Assembly: GCF_003056345.1 (NCBI RefSeq)
Contig: NZ_PYWB01000002.1
Span: 1-64,000 of the forward strand
Direction: 5' to 3'
Length of the DNA: 64,000 nt
DNA from: Devosia submarina
GTDB taxonomy: Bacteria; Pseudomonadota; Alphaproteobacteria; Rhizobiales; Devosiaceae
Part shown: positions 1-9,584 of the stretch, in pieces
Layout: each line of letters opens with the position of its first letter
Numbering within the stretch: the stretch's first letter is position 1
The notes under the pieces: generated by a model
Seen by the model: only the letters and a program-made list of their open reading frames with translations
Databases searched by the model: none
What the model was told of the DNA's origin: nothing
Program-made: the position numbers and the translations under genes

Positions 1-227
1 GAGCAATGGCATGTCCGAGGCCTTCGTAAAGACCCTGAAGCGAGACTACGCTTCGACCGCAATCCTCCCAGACGCCGACACCATCCTCGCCTTGCTGCCA
101 GGATGGATCGAGGACTACTGTGAGGTTCACCCGCACTCCGGGCTCAAGTTCCGCTCACCACGAGAGTTCCTGCGCCTCAGTGCTTAAACCCAATCGCCGC
201 CTGTCCGGTGAAACGGGGCGCACTCCA
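1..227 (+). mobile_element. Right end of a truncated IS3-family insertion sequence
   Basis: Only the 3' part of the element is in the window. It holds the C-terminal end of an IS3-type transposase, followed by about 40 bp that look like a terminal inverted repeat ending in CTCCA near base 227. The right boundary is inferred from the usual CA-3' end of IS3 elements. The left end lies outside the window, so the inverted repeats cannot be compared. Confidence 0.6.
2..187 (+). CDS. IS3-family transposase OrfB, C-terminal fragment (cut by window edge)
   Basis: The frame is open from the first bases and reads SNGMSEAFVKTLKRDY, then a conserved tail with HPHSGLKFRSP and ending REFLRLSA before a TAA stop. 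This is the standard C-terminal part of the IS3-family DDE integrase (rve) domain. It includes the catalytic Glu (E7 of the fragment, in MSEAF) with the Lys seven residues later. The N-terminal two thirds, with the two catalytic Asp residues, lie to the left of the window, so whether the full copy is intact cannot be judged. It is a different IS3 subgroup from the element at 2844-4063. Confidence 0.85.
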   Translation, partial: SNGMSEAFVKTLKRDYASTAILPDADTILALLPGWIEDYCEVHPHSGLKFRSPREFLRLSA

Positions 228-894
228 CTAAGCGTAGCATGTGTGTGCATCCAATGACACAAAACTTCACACCAAAACTGCAGATCTCGTCTGTGTGAAG
301 AAATCGATGATAGGCTTGTCCATCAGCCTGAAAAGCCGGGTTGGGACTATCACTGCAGCCATGACCCCAAGAACAACCAAACCCATGCCGCTCTGAATGT
401 GGCGACAATATCGTTAATTTTCATCGGTCGGGTAGTATGATCCACAACCTGATTTCATTCACCCCCACCGCCCCTAGCCAGCGGGATGTTCTCTGTGAAA
501 TGGTCAGCTTGGACTAGCTTGTACAGGCAAACTGATGCTTGGTGTCTGGGCTTCCAAATAGCACATATGTCAGCAGCACCAGCCCGCTCATGTCTGATGT
601 GAGAGCGATGTGGCAATCTATGTCGAAAAAGCAATTTTTGTTTTCTTACCTGCGCAAAGGGAGCCCACATCCTTTATGATTATGCAGTTTTAGAAAAACG
701 CATTAGGGCTGGCGGATTCCGTTGATCGCTACATTGGCGCTGTATGAATTTGCGGGCGATGCGGCAATATTCGGTGTTATGACGGGCAAACGAACCCGGT
801 TTATTCCTCGCCGGGTCGAGCCCTCCGGAATCTTACGTTACTAAGTAGAAGTGTAAGATCGAAACGATGCCGCTGACCTTAAGACGGAGACAAC
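228..894. other. Intergenic region, no gene recognised
   Basis: About 670 bp between the IS fragment and the polymerase gene. The only open frames are short, lack ribosome-binding sites and have no protein-like composition. A GGAG-type ribosome-binding site near 886 belongs to the next gene. Any promoter of the polymerase must lie here, but no clear -35/-10 pair can be assigned by eye. Confidence 0.5.
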
Positions 895-2268
895 TTGACG
901 TACGTAACCCTCGAAAATTCAAAGGTCACTCGAAAAAGGGGTACCAAGTTATCGACGCTTGTTCGGGGATTGGTGGTCGCTACTAGCGTGGTCTTCTACT
1001 TTGGTTTCCTGCCTTTCTTGACCGATGTGGAAGCTTACTTCGGTTTCGAAACGTCCGGGCGCCCCACGCTACCAGCTTTGGTGACCTACACCGGTGCGCT
1101 AGCAGCTATTATCCTCTACTTGGTGTTCGCCTACCTACTAACGTTCCGCTCAAACTTGAGCAGCATACTTAGGAATGGGCAGCTTCTTTGGATGTGTCTG
1201 GCCCCCGTGTTTGCGTCACTGTTATCGCTGCTTGTGAGCCCCGATCCCGTTTTCGCGCTAAACACCCTGAGGTCATACGTACTCTGGAGCACCATCCCGT
1301 TGACCATTCTCTTTTTGTGGAGCGAACCAGACCAGCTGGTTTATTTTATAAGAACCAGTCTCTTAATTGCCTTGCTTGTGTCCATTGCGGGCATATTCCT
1401 GATTCCCGAACGAGCTCTCCATCAAATCTCAGAGGCCACAACTTTGGAGCGTGCATTCGCTGGTTTATGGAAAGGTGGTTGGGCACATAAGAACCAGGCG
1501 GGTGGAAGCATCATGTTCCTAGCGGCGATTTCCGCAGCTCTGTTCTGGCTGGAGAAGAAATGGTGGATTTTGGTCATTTTCATTTTGTCCTCAATCTTCC
1601 TTTGGAATAGCAACTCCATAACTGCAATCGTCGCTGTGCCACTTGGCCTTTTACCACTGTTCGGCATGCTGGCCCTGCATCGATGGCCTCTACTTTCCAA
1701 CCTCTATTCTGCCGTCTTGACCTTGACGTTCATTGGCTTCCCATTCTTGGTTGTTGGCTACTTGTACCCAGAGTACGGGTTTGATTTCTCCCAGAGGTCT
1801 TTTATTTGGCAGTCTGTCATCCGCTACACTGACCTTCACCCAATTTTGGGTGGCGGGTATGCTTCAGTGTTCACCATCCCGAACGGGATCAAGTATTTTG
1901 ACTCTGCTTACTTTCTGCGCGTCATTGGCCACGCGCACAGCGGCGTGATGGAGGCCTATTCTCAACTCGGGTGGGTCGGTTTGGCCATCCTAGCAACGAT
2001 GGTTTTCATGGCTCAGACTTCACTAGCGCAACTACTCAGAACCGAGTCGGTTGAGCAGAAACCATACGTTCAAATACTGACTTGGTGCTTTTATCTCGGG
2101 CTTATCCGGTGCGTCACCGAGCCTGATTTCTTGAACCCGCGCGCAAATACCGTCATGTTCTTGTTATTGATGATGGCTCCTACCTTCATGCTTTTTAGGA
2201 TGAAGGCAGGACAAACGAGCCCATTGAAGCTTCTTAATCGCCTCGGACCAGCCGGTAATCAAGATTAG
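895..2268 (+). CDS. O-antigen ligase / ExoQ-type polysaccharide polymerase (Wzy-like)
   Basis: This 457-residue protein is very hydrophobic, with about ten to twelve predicted membrane helices. A larger non-membrane segment around residues 300-350 fits the periplasmic loop of the Wzy_C/O-antigen ligase family. The segment GGWAHKNQAG (residues ~198-207) matches the HKN signature of ExoQ-type polymerases. The family joins undecaprenyl-linked repeat units in the periplasm or ligates them to lipid A. The start is a TTG preceded by GGAG; no better in-frame start precedes it. It lies on the strand opposite to the rest of the sugar cluster and is separated from it by an IS. Its GC content is lower than that of the core genes. 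Polymerase is more likely than ligase given the Wzx-type flippase nearby, but sequence alone does not settle it. Confidence 0.8.
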   Translation: MTYVTLENSKVTRKRGTKLSTLVRGLVVATSVVFYFGFLPFLTDVEAYFGFETSGRPTLPALVTYTGALAAIILYLVFAYLLTFRSNLSSILRNGQLLWMCLAPVFASLLSLLVSPDPVFALNTLRSYVLWSTIPLTILFLWSEPDQLVYFIRTSLLIALLVSIAGIFLIPERALHQISEATTLERAFAGLWKGGWAHKNQAGGSIMFLAAISAALFWLEKKWWILVIFILSSIFLWNSNSITAIVAVPLGLLPLFGMLALHRWPLLSNLYSAVLTLTFIGFPFLVVGYLYPEYGFDFSQRSFIWQSVIRYTDLHPILGGGYASVFTIPNGIKYFDSAYFLRVIGHAHSGVMEAYSQLGWVGLAILATMVFMAQTSLAQLLRTESVEQKPYVQILTWCFYLGLIRCVTEPDFLNPRANTVMFLLLMMAPTFMLFRMKAGQTSPLKLLNRLGPAGNQD

Positions 2269-2843
2269 TCCCGAAGCGCTGTCGAGTCCGGCATACAGGT
2301 TGCGGACCTTGCGCTATGTATTGGATCAGTGTGGTCGGCCGACGGAGGCTTTGCTTGAACCAGGAAGCAATGTTTGGGTTGCACCCGCAATGAAGTATTA
2401 GCTTTTCAGAGCTGATGCATCTCGGACTATCCTGTCACGGCCTTTAACTGCCTTGATATCGCAAGCTCGGCACCCAGGCTCCTGCTTAAGGCTTGGAGAA
2501 AGTTAATCTAGGCTCTTCCAGTGCATCGATTTGTTGACTAGCTAGAGTCCACCTCACCAACAAAGCAGCTAAGTGTCGTAAGTCTCACCATGTTTCATTG
2601 ATTCCGCACCGCATATCGCGGACCAAACAGTGAAACAAACAATGATTATGATCCCAAGCGCCACCACAACGACCCACATATCACTCCCCCTTGAGTGGCA
2701 TACGTTTACGCCTCACAACAGAGCGGCGCATTCGCTCAATAGATTTAATCTCGCGACGAGTCGGGGGTCACTCTTGAGGAGCTTGATATGTGGTAATGAG
2801 AGGCCACGATGCATTGGCTTTACGCAAACTGGATTTCTTTATC
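2269..2843. other. Intergenic region between polymerase and IS, no gene recognised
   Basis: About 575 bp with no convincing gene on either strand. One 83-codon frame (2630-2881) runs into the IS terminal repeat, lacks a ribosome-binding site and is not protein-like. The stretch could be decayed coding sequence from before the IS arrived, but no recognisable homologous segment remains. Confidence 0.5.
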
Positions 2844-2873
2844 TGAATAGCCCCGCGTTCTGTAGACACCTTC
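2844..2873 (+). repeat. IS3 terminal inverted repeat, orfB-side end
   Basis: Reads inward from TGAATAGCCCC and ends GTAGACACCTTC. It pairs with 4034-4063 on the other strand with five mismatches in 30 positions. It begins with the TG dinucleotide usual for IS3 ends. Confidence 0.9.
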
Positions 2874-2877
2874 GGGG

Positions 2878-3738
2878 TTAGATTTGGTGCCGCCGCTCGA
2901 ACTCGACGGGTGAGAGCATGCCGTTGCGGACGTGCTTTCGGGTGGGGTTGTAGAACATCTCGATGTAATCGAACACATCCTGGCGAGCTTCGTCCCGTGT
3001 CCGATAGATCCGACGCCTGACCCTCTCGCGCTTGAGCAGGTTGAAGAAGCTTTCAGCCACAGCATTGTCATGGCAGTTACCGCGCCGGCTCATCGAGTGA
3101 ACCAGATTGTGGTGTCGCAGGAAGCTGGCCCAGTCCATGCTGGTGAACTGGGAGCCCTGATCGGAATGGACTAGCACCGTGTTCTGTGGCTTTCGGCGCC
3201 AGACAGCCATGTGCAGGGCCTGAAGGACGACCTCACTGGTCTGCCGGCTTTGTAGTGACCAGCCGATGACGCGGCGCGAGAACAGGTCGATGACCACGGC
3301 CAGATAGGCAAAGCCCTCCATGGTTTTGATATAAGTGATGTCGGTCACCCAGGCGGTGTCCGGCGCATCGACGTCGAACTGACGAGCCAGGGTATTGTCG
3401 ACCACCACAGATGGCTTGCCTCCATAGGCACCAGGCCGGCGCCGGTAGCCGATCTGAGCCTTGATCCCGGCCAGTCTGGCCAGGCGCGCGACACGATTGG
3501 CGCAACTGGTCTCGCCCTGGTCCAGCAGATCGTCATGCAGCTTGCGGTAGCCATAAACCTTGCCGCTCTGCTTCCAGGCCTCTTCGATCAGCTCGGTCTG
3601 GCGAATGTCTTCCCGTGCCCTTTTGCTCAAAGGGCTTTTGAGCCACGCACAATAGCCGCTGGGATGGATGGAAAGGCACCGGCACATGGTGCGCACACAG
3701 AACTGCTGGCGATGCTCGGCGACAAACGCGTACCTCAC
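2878..3738 (-). CDS. IS3-family transposase OrfB (DDE integrase domain)
   Basis: A 286-residue protein with the full catalytic triad visible: D133 in WVTDITYI, D193 in HSDQGSQF and E229 in AVAESFFN, with K236 seven residues after the Glu. An HTH_21-type region lies at residues 40-90. The length matches intact OrfB proteins. It opens with GTG and overlaps orfA by four bases. The frame stays open upstream to the A7 run in orfA, as expected for a product made as an OrfAB fusion by -1 frameshifting. OrfB itself looks intact, but because orfA carries an early stop, neither OrfA nor OrfAB can be made without suppression. Confidence 0.95.
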   Translation of the reverse strand: MRYAFVAEHRQQFCVRTMCRCLSIHPSGYCAWLKSPLSKRAREDIRQTELIEEAWKQSGKVYGYRKLHDDLLDQGETSCANRVARLARLAGIKAQIGYRRRPGAYGGKPSVVVDNTLARQFDVDAPDTAWVTDITYIKTMEGFAYLAVVIDLFSRRVIGWSLQSRQTSEVVLQALHMAVWRRKPQNTVLVHSDQGSQFTSMDWASFLRHHNLVHSMSRRGNCHDNAVAESFFNLLKRERVRRRIYRTRDEARQDVFDYIEMFYNPTRKHVRNGMLSPVEFERRHQI

Positions 3739-4004
3739 TTTGCATCCTTGGCGAAGTACGCGGCCGCTTTTTTTAGGATGTCGCGCTCCTCAGTGACCCG
3801 CGCCAGTTCTCGCTTCAGCTGCCGGATCTCATCGGCCTGATCCCCACCCTTGGAAACATCCGATGCATACTTCTTGCGCCACTCGTAGAGCGAATGAGCA
3901 CTCACCCCCAAACGCTACGACACCTCCGAAACAGGATACCCCCGCTCGGTGATCTGACGCACCGCGTCCCGCTTGAACTCGTCGGTGAAATTGGCTTTGC
4001 CCAT
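3735..4004 (-). pseudogene. IS3 orfA (HTH protein) interrupted by an amber stop at codon 30
   Basis: Translation from the ATG at 4004 gives MGKANFTDEFKRDAVRQIT, then a premature TAG at 3915-3917. The same frame then continues as RLGVSAHSLYEWRKKY and a leucine-rich coiled segment, ending AAYFAKDAK at a TGA. This is a normal 89-residue IS3 OrfA apart from the TAG, which falls between VS and RLGVS inside the helix-turn-helix. In relatives this position is usually a Gln or Glu, so a single C-to-T change in CAG would explain it. Loss of OrfA removes the DNA-binding half of the transposase. Confidence 0.88.
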
Positions 4005-4033
4005 AAAGGCCTCCTTGCCTCAAAATTAGGGAA

Positions 4034-4063
4034 GAAGGCGTCTACAAATCTAGGGGCTATTCA
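4034..4063 (-). repeat. IS3 terminal inverted repeat, orfA-side end
   Basis: The reverse complement reads TGAATAGCCCC inward, with GTAGACGCCTTC at its inner end. It is the partner of 2844-2873. Its outer end lies 16 bp from the stop codon of the flippase gene. Confidence 0.9.
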
Positions 4064-4079
4064 TACCAAGGGCCGCTTC

Positions 4080-5531
4080 TTAGCTTGCTGAACTTCTTTT
4101 TGATCTCAGAAAGTCACGCATGTCGCGAACCCACTCTCGATTGATTAAGTAGCTCAGGATCACGTACAGAACGCCACCAACAGCAAAGCTTAAAAGCGCT
4201 TGAGGAGGCGTACTGAGCTTCACCCACACGGATGTGACGTAAGCTCCAGCCATTGCAATACATGTGCAGACGGCGGGGCCTACGAGAACAGCATGGTATC
4301 TAGCGAAACTCACACCGCAGATCGGCTTTACTATGAATGACCATAGAACCGGTATGGCTATCAGGTAAATCAAAGCCAAGGCGGCTGGAACGTATATGCC
4401 ACCGAACTGTGAACCAGCTGCAACGGCCGCTACAACCACCAATAGCATGGCTAAGGACTGCAGCATTGCCCGACGCGTTTCACCAGTGGCATACAAAAGA
4501 CTGCCAATTGGATTCCCGACCGAACGCACCATGCACCAAAGTGCTACGATTTGCATGTATGGAACGGCAGGAAGCCATTTGTCCCCGAAGACAAAAGGCA
4601 CGATTTGTGGAGCGAGAACGCACATAGCGCCGAAAATTGGAAAATTGACTGAGGCTGTCATCCTCAAAATTCTTAGATATATCCGTCCAATCTTTTCTTT
4701 GTCCGACTGCTGCTCAGCCATTAGGGGCAGCCCGACCCTCGTTACAATCGGGTTGATTGTAGTTATGATACGAAGACTAAGATCTCTAGGCAGGGAGTAG
4801 TATGCGAGGTTTGCTGGTGTAAGGAATCTGCCCGCAATAAGCACGTCCGCTTGCATGGTTAATGTGTTCGCGAGATTTACTAGCAATACCTGAAGCCCGT
4901 ACCTCAAAAACTTGCGTACGCTACCAAAGTCGAAAGTTAATGCTGGTCGCCAGTCCCCATTAACGAAGCACCAGAACAGCAAGGAGTTGACTATGGCAGT
5001 GAAGAGTTGTCCTAAGACGACCGAACTGGCTCCCAGTCCAGTCGCAGCAGTAGCAATAGACACGCAAGCACCGGCGAAAAGCGATAGAACTTCCACTATC
5101 GTAATCTCAGTGAATTTAAGCTCCTTTTCAGCATATACTCTTAGCTGCTGAAAAGTTGCGTTCACCACTATCACTATGGCCGTCATGGCTATCAGTGGCT
5201 GAATTTGCGGTAGCTGATAGAATTTGGCGATCGCCAGAGAGAATGCTGCGATTAGCAGCCCTACCGCGGTAGATGCGGCCTGGTTGAGCCAAAATAAAGA
5301 TGATCGTTCTACACTACTAATACTCTTGAAGTAAATAATAGCGTTACTAACTCCAGCATCACTGACACCTGCAGCAACCACCATAATCGTACTTACGATA
5401 GCAACAATGCCGAGCTCTTCAGGAGCAATGATACGGGAAAGCACAATAAGTTGGCAGGTAAGTATTACTGCCTTTAAAGCACTCCCACCCGCTGTCCAAC
5501 GAACCGCTTTGAAAGCGCGCTGACGTGACAC
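4080..5531 (-). CDS. wzx: Lipid-linked oligosaccharide flippase, Wzx/WzxC type
   Basis: A 483-residue integral membrane protein with about 12 to 14 predicted helices. The N-terminal region (SRIIAPEELGIVAIVSTI, residues ~32-49) and the segment around FLTPANLAYYSLPRDL match the MOP-superfamily polysaccharide exporters of the WzxC/ExoT kind. The family moves undecaprenyl-pyrophosphate repeat units from the cytoplasmic to the periplasmic face. The start is a GTG whose G is shared with the TAG stop of the upstream glycosyltransferase (a TAGTG junction), implying translational coupling. It is the last gene of the sugar operon, and the IS follows directly. Base composition is AT-richer than core genes. 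Confidence 0.88.
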   Translation of the reverse strand: MSRQRAFKAVRWTAGGSALKAVILTCQLIVLSRIIAPEELGIVAIVSTIMVVAAGVSDAGVSNAIIYFKSISSVERSSLFWLNQAASTAVGLLIAAFSLAIAKFYQLPQIQPLIAMTAIVIVVNATFQQLRVYAEKELKFTEITIVEVLSLFAGACVSIATAATGLGASSVVLGQLFTAIVNSLLFWCFVNGDWRPALTFDFGSVRKFLRYGLQVLLVNLANTLTMQADVLIAGRFLTPANLAYYSLPRDLSLRIITTINPIVTRVGLPLMAEQQSDKEKIGRIYLRILRMTASVNFPIFGAMCVLAPQIVPFVFGDKWLPAVPYMQIVALWCMVRSVGNPIGSLLYATGETRRAMLQSLAMLLVVVAAVAAGSQFGGIYVPAALALIYLIAIPVLWSFIVKPICGVSFARYHAVLVGPAVCTCIAMAGAYVTSVWVKLSTPPQALLSFAVGGVLYVILSYLINREWVRDMRDFLRSKRSSAS

Positions 5532-6400
5532 TACTCGACAATTTCCAACGATTCAGGCCAACCATACTCGTCAAGCATGGCTCTGATTTGAGCGTCGTTA
5601 CGACCCTCAATTACATTGGTTTTGTGTAATGACGTAGCTCCCTGAGTATTGTCCCAGCTATAAAGTTCTCGCCTGCCGCCTATATTCTTGTACATTGCAT
5701 TATTTAGCCTCGCCATCCAAAAGAACCAAACATCGTCGGCGGTCGGGCAAAGACGCATAAAATCTTCTACTTGAGTCACTCTTTTGTCAAAAATGGCAGG
5801 TGGGTATAAGATGCCGCCAACACCAGTCCCGAACACATCGGGACCTAAGCAAGCACCAGAAATTTCGTGATCCCAAGCACTGTAATTCTTTATATTTCCT
5901 GACTCGGTGAAAGTAATTCGGTGTGCCCTATGACATGGAATGATTTTGCCGTCTTGGCTTAGTTGCCCGACCAATTCAGACAACCAGGATCGCCAGTAAT
6001 AGGTGTCGTCGTCTGCGATCGCTATATGTCGGGAGGGATTCTCGATCAACGCCGGTACAAGCTTTGTAAATGATCGCAGATCTTTGCAAGGTTTGATCGT
6101 GAACCTTTCACCACACAAGTCCAAAACATCTTTTGGAACTTTATTTATATTATCCTCGCCGATCCAAAGATTAACATGATAGTTTTCGTAATCCTGCAGC
6201 AGCAGACTCTTAATCGTGTGATTTAGCGTCGCAAATCTCAACGGATATGAGGTAACCGAAATCAGAACGGGAGGTTGGCCGTTGATAGACTTGGACCGGT
6301 CAACACCTTTTACCTTCCAACGGTAGTCGACGAGCAACTGTAGCATCTTGGAATAGGTAAGTCTCTTTGCTCTTCCAAGATGTGGACGCAGCGATCGCAT
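5531..6400 (-). CDS. GT-A fold glycosyltransferase (GT2-like)
   Basis: 289 residues. The N-terminal half has PVLISVTSYPLR (residues ~44-55), then TIKSLLLQDYENYHVNLWIG. A metal-binding DxD-type motif sits in AIADDDTYYW (residues ~127-136). The C-terminal half has a conserved TADDVWFFWMARL. This is the layout of a GT-A transferase that uses a nucleotide sugar and divalent metal. The donor and acceptor cannot be read from sequence, but the neighbours supply dTDP-rhamnose and UDP-glucuronate. It ends at the flippase start (1-nt overlap) and begins 9 bp after the preceding GT4 gene. Confidence 0.78.
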   Translation of the reverse strand: MRSLRPHLGRAKRLTYSKMLQLLVDYRWKVKGVDRSKSINGQPPVLISVTSYPLRFATLNHTIKSLLLQDYENYHVNLWIGEDNINKVPKDVLDLCGERFTIKPCKDLRSFTKLVPALIENPSRHIAIADDDTYYWRSWLSELVGQLSQDGKIIPCHRAHRITFTESGNIKNYSAWDHEISGACLGPDVFGTGVGGILYPPAIFDKRVTQVEDFMRLCPTADDVWFFWMARLNNAMYKNIGGRRELYSWDNTQGATSLHKTNVIEGRNDAQIRAMLDEYGWPESLEIVE

Positions 6401-6409
6401 GAATTTGCC

Positions 6410-7573
6410 CTATCTGGCTGGAATAGTGGAAGCTTCTGCCTGCTGTAACAAGCACTTTGCTATGTTGTCTTTGTAGGTTTGTTCTGAAAACGAATCTCGG
6501 AAGCGCTTATGGCCTTGCTCCGCGAGGTTCTGCGCGTAGGTCGGATTGCTAATAAGTTCTTCAATCTTCGCTGCAAGATCTAATTGGCTGCCCGGCACAA
6601 ACAGCAATCCCGTTTGTTGATCAATGACAATCTCTTTTAGCCCGCCATGAGCCGCAGCCACTACGACGCGCTGATGCCCCATAGCCTCAATGGCCACCAG
6701 CCCAAAAGGCTCTGGTTTTTTGGATGGCACTACGACAATGTCAGACCACTGATATAAGTCAGTGGGATCGGCGACAAAACCCATGAACTCAGTAGTGGTT
6801 CGAACCGGAGACCTTTCAACCATATCTTGCAGGACGGTGAAGTCGTCGGTTCCCTCGAAGGCGGTGCCGGCGATTCTAACCCGAACCCTGTTTCGCATCT
6901 CCTCAGGTAAGGAAGACACTGCTTGAATAAGCAGATCCTGCCCCTTCCACTTGTTAATTCGCCCAACCACAAGAATGCGTACCTCATTTGTGGGCGACGA
7001 AAATGCGGCACGAGGTGAATTTATGTTTGGAATCGAGCTTCCATTATAGATTACAACCTGCTTGCGATCCGCTGGCAGCTCGAAAGCCTGCATAGTGGCC
7101 TGAGAGTTAAAGATAATAGTACCGCGAGAAAATAACATCACCGCCCGAAGGATGCGGCGAGCAAACCCCGTTGGTATCTCCCTCACATGTATAACGACGG
7201 GAGTTTTTGCGAACCGAGACGCCAAGATATAGTCAAATACTACAGACGTATTTATGTAGGTCAAAGCTGATTGATTAATATTCCTCCGTGCCGATATGAT
7301 CGACATTGGAAGTTTGAATAACTGAGTCAGATTGCCAAGGACGCCGTTAGCTTTTCGGGCGATCCATATCGAAGCTATTCTGACGTCGTAGTTCTCAGTT
7401 TGCAACCTCTCGGAAAGTTCTCCACTCTTTGGGAGCAATATTTTGATCTTGGAATTTTCTAGATTTGAGCGGATTGCATTTAGCGAGCGTATGAATGAGC
7501 GATCAGAGCCAAACAATTCAAAGCCTTGGTGCACGCAAAGTATTTCGGAAACTGATTTGAGGCGCTTCGTCAA
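6410..7573 (-). CDS. GT4-family glycosyltransferase
   Basis: 387 residues in a GT-B fold. The N-terminal Rossmann-like half holds EILCVHQGFELFGSDRSF. The C-terminal half opens with VRILVVGRINKWKGQDLLI (residues ~203-221), the usual start of the Glycos_transf_1 domain. The E-x7-E donor-binding motif is in KPEPFGLVAIEAM (residues ~284-296), and a GGLKEIV loop follows. The donor is unknown. The ATG overlaps the stop of the upstream gene by four bases, so both are probably translated together. It is likely to add one sugar of the exopolysaccharide repeat unit on the cytoplasmic face. Confidence 0.85.
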   Translation of the reverse strand: MTKRLKSVSEILCVHQGFELFGSDRSFIRSLNAIRSNLENSKIKILLPKSGELSERLQTENYDVRIASIWIARKANGVLGNLTQLFKLPMSIISARRNINQSALTYINTSVVFDYILASRFAKTPVVIHVREIPTGFARRILRAVMLFSRGTIIFNSQATMQAFELPADRKQVVIYNGSSIPNINSPRAAFSSPTNEVRILVVGRINKWKGQDLLIQAVSSLPEEMRNRVRVRIAGTAFEGTDDFTVLQDMVERSPVRTTTEFMGFVADPTDLYQWSDIVVVPSKKPEPFGLVAIEAMGHQRVVVAAAHGGLKEIVIDQQTGLLFVPGSQLDLAAKIEELISNPTYAQNLAEQGHKRFRDSFSEQTYKDNIAKCLLQQAEASTIPAR

Positions 7574-8685
7574 AGCTGCGCCTCCAGCACCTGTTCATAC
7601 TTGGCCAGGATTTGCTCCCAGGTGAACGCTGTAGCATGACGTAGTCGAGCGCCTTTGCGGGCAAGACCTATTTCTAGCGCAGCTGTCTCCACCGCGGTTA
7701 TATGCGCCGCGCACTCTTCAGCTTGTGAGAAATACAACTGCTCCGGGCCGGCTACCCAGCGGTTGAATTTGTTGTCATGTGCTATGATTAAGTTGCCAGC
7801 GCCCAGCGCCTCCACCAAAGACGGGTTTGTCCCCCCCACTTGATGCCCATGTATGTAAGCCAACGCGTGAAAGCGTAGAGATGCGACGGTGCTGCTGTCA
7901 TATATCGCGCCGGGAAAGATCACCGATTGAGAAGCAGCCCTTCGAACCGCTTGGTGGTAAGGGTTGCTTGAGTCGAGCTTTCCAAGCACGACTAATTTGG
8001 TTTGACGTTTACTCGCCGAGAACGCTTCAACAATTTCTAAGATGGAGTTTTCAGGCTCTGCACGTGCTATGGATATGAAGTATTTATCCGGGTGCAGACC
8101 TAATGCATCAAGAGGTTCTCTGGAAGCCGAATGAATAGCGTCTGCGCCATAAGGGATGACAACTGACCGTGTGCAGCCATGACGTCTTAGGTGAAGTGCG
8201 ATCTCCGGGTGATCAGCTATTGGTACGTTGGCAATGTTAGCACCGAAAAACTCGTTTAGGTAGAACCAGAGCTTGATTGGCATCGACCACTTCGCTCGTT
8301 TCCACTCTACCCCGTCCATATTAATCACCATGCTTCTCCCAGCGATACGGAGCAGCAGGCCGAAGAGCGCTGTATTATACCCCAACACCAGGTTTACACC
8401 CGGACGTTTTACTGCGTCCCTGATGCAGTACCAATCGAACTTTATACTTCCCACAGACCCTTTGCTGCTTGAACCAATGTGAATACGCCGTATTCCATTC
8501 CAATCGTCCTCGAAGTTAGACCTAAGAATTCCATCCTGGTCAGGTTCAATTTGACAGTAGACATTTACCTCCCAACCTCGATCTCTGAGGTAAGGCGCCA
8601 GGCGGCCTGCGAAAGTTTCGAAACCCCCATGAGCGGCCGGTATGCCGCGTATACCGAGGATATTGGCTATTTTCTTGCTCATCAT
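7570..8685 (-). CDS. GT4-family glycosyltransferase with DUF1972 N-terminus (rhamnosyltransferase-like)
   Basis: 371 residues. The N-terminus reads [19 protein letters not shown], the signature of the DUF1972 domain found in putative rhamnosyltransferases and other capsule glycosyltransferases. The second half is Glycos_transf_1, with a shortened donor motif, [14 protein letters not shown]. The adjacent rmlA-D genes make dTDP-L-rhamnose, so a rhamnosyl transfer role is reasonable but inferred. It overlaps both neighbours by four bases (ATGA), which places it firmly inside the operon. Confidence 0.83.
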   Translation of the reverse strand: MMSKKIANILGIRGIPAAHGGFETFAGRLAPYLRDRGWEVNVYCQIEPDQDGILRSNFEDDWNGIRRIHIGSSSKGSVGSIKFDWYCIRDAVKRPGVNLVLGYNTALFGLLLRIAGRSMVINMDGVEWKRAKWSMPIKLWFYLNEFFGANIANVPIADHPEIALHLRRHGCTRSVVIPYGADAIHSASREPLDALGLHPDKYFISIARAEPENSILEIVEAFSASKRQTKLVVLGKLDSSNPYHQAVRRAASQSVIFPGAIYDSSTVASLRFHALAYIHGHQVGGTNPSLVEALGAGNLIIAHDNKFNRWVAGPEQLYFSQAEECAAHITAVETAALEIGLARKGARLRHATAFTWEQILAKYEQVLEAQL

Positions 8686-9551
8686 TTGTCGTTCAGAATT
8701 GCCAGTAGGTATTGACCGTAGAGACTCTTCTTCATCTCGTTGGCTAAGAGAGTGATTTGATCCGGACCAATGAAGCCCATGCGCAAAGCCACTTCTTCAG
8801 GTGATGCTATTTTGAAGCCCTGCCGCTTCTCCAGGGTGGCAACAAATTGTGCCGCATCCAACAAGCTGTCTGGCGTTCCTGTATCAAGCCAGGCATAGCC
8901 GCGACCCATCAACTCCACTGAGAGCTGCCCCTTTTCTAGGTAGATGCGGTTTACGTCAGTAATCTCCAGCTCACCTCGCGGAGAGGGCTTCAAGTTTGCT
9001 GCGATGTCGACCACCTGCTCATCGTAGAAATAGAGGCCAGTAACAGCCCAGCTAGATCGGGGATTAGAAGGCTTCTCTTCGATAGAGATAGCGCGCATGT
9101 CCGCGTCAAACTCAACTACGCCGTAACGTTCTGGATCGGTGACATGGTATGCAAATACGCTTGCTCCATGCCGCCGATCAGTACTCGCCTTCATAAGCTC
9201 AGGGAGACCATGCCCAAAAAAGATGTTGTCTCCGAGGACCAAGGCCGACGGCCCGCCTGCAACGAAGTCAGCTCCGATGATAAATGCTTCGGCTAGTCCG
9301 TTAGGTTGATCCTGCGTGGCATAGCTCAGCGAAATGCCCCACTGTGAGCCATCCCCCAGCAATCGCTTGAAGCTCTCGCTGTCATGTGGGGTCGTGATGA
9401 TCAGGATCTCTTTAATGCCAGCCAACATCAACGTAGTCAGCGGATAGTAGATCATCGGCTTGTCGTAGACAGGCATGAGCTGCTTCGAGACGGCTTTGGT
9501 AATTGGATAAAGGCGCGTGCCGCTGCCGCCAGCTAGGATGATGCCCCTCAT
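8682..9551 (-). CDS. rmlA: Glucose-1-phosphate thymidylyltransferase (RmlA)
   Basis: 289 residues, the normal RmlA length. It begins [18 protein letters not shown], the nucleotide-binding GGSGTRL loop. It also contains [16 protein letters not shown] and, later, LGDNIFFGH and [18 protein letters not shown], all hallmarks of the family. It makes dTDP-glucose from dTTP and glucose-1-phosphate, the first step to dTDP-L-rhamnose. It follows rmlD after a 33-bp gap and overlaps the next glycosyltransferase by four bases. Confidence 0.96.
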   Translation of the reverse strand: MRGIILAGGSGTRLYPITKAVSKQLMPVYDKPMIYYPLTTLMLAGIKEILIITTPHDSESFKRLLGDGSQWGISLSYATQDQPNGLAEAFIIGADFVAGGPSALVLGDNIFFGHGLPELMKASTDRRHGASVFAYHVTDPERYGVVEFDADMRAISIEEKPSNPRSSWAVTGLYFYDEQVVDIAANLKPSPRGELEITDVNRIYLEKGQLSVELMGRGYAWLDTGTPDSLLDAAQFVATLEKRQGFKIASPEEVALRMGFIGPDQITLLANEMKKSLYGQYLLAILNDK

Positions 9552-9584
9552 TGCAGTGAACTCCGAACAGATTAGTGAATGCTA

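Larger units (their letters stand above)
2844..4063 (-). mobile_element. IS3-family insertion sequence, 1220 bp, probably inactive
   Basis: The element is bounded by 30-bp imperfect inverted repeats starting TGAATAGCCCC, with the internal block GTAGAC.CCTTC conserved at both ends (25 of 30 positions identical). It carries orfA and orfB on the minus strand in the usual -1 frame arrangement. An A7 run at 3768-3774 near the end of orfA is a typical slippery site for OrfAB synthesis. orfA contains an in-frame amber stop. The three bases flanking each end (ATC and TAC) do not match, so no 3-bp target duplication is seen. It sits 16 bp from the flippase stop codon. Confidence 0.92.

Noticed and set aside
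2630-2881. An 83-codon plus-strand frame next to the IS
   Set aside because: It crosses the IS terminal repeat into transposon DNA and has no ribosome-binding site.
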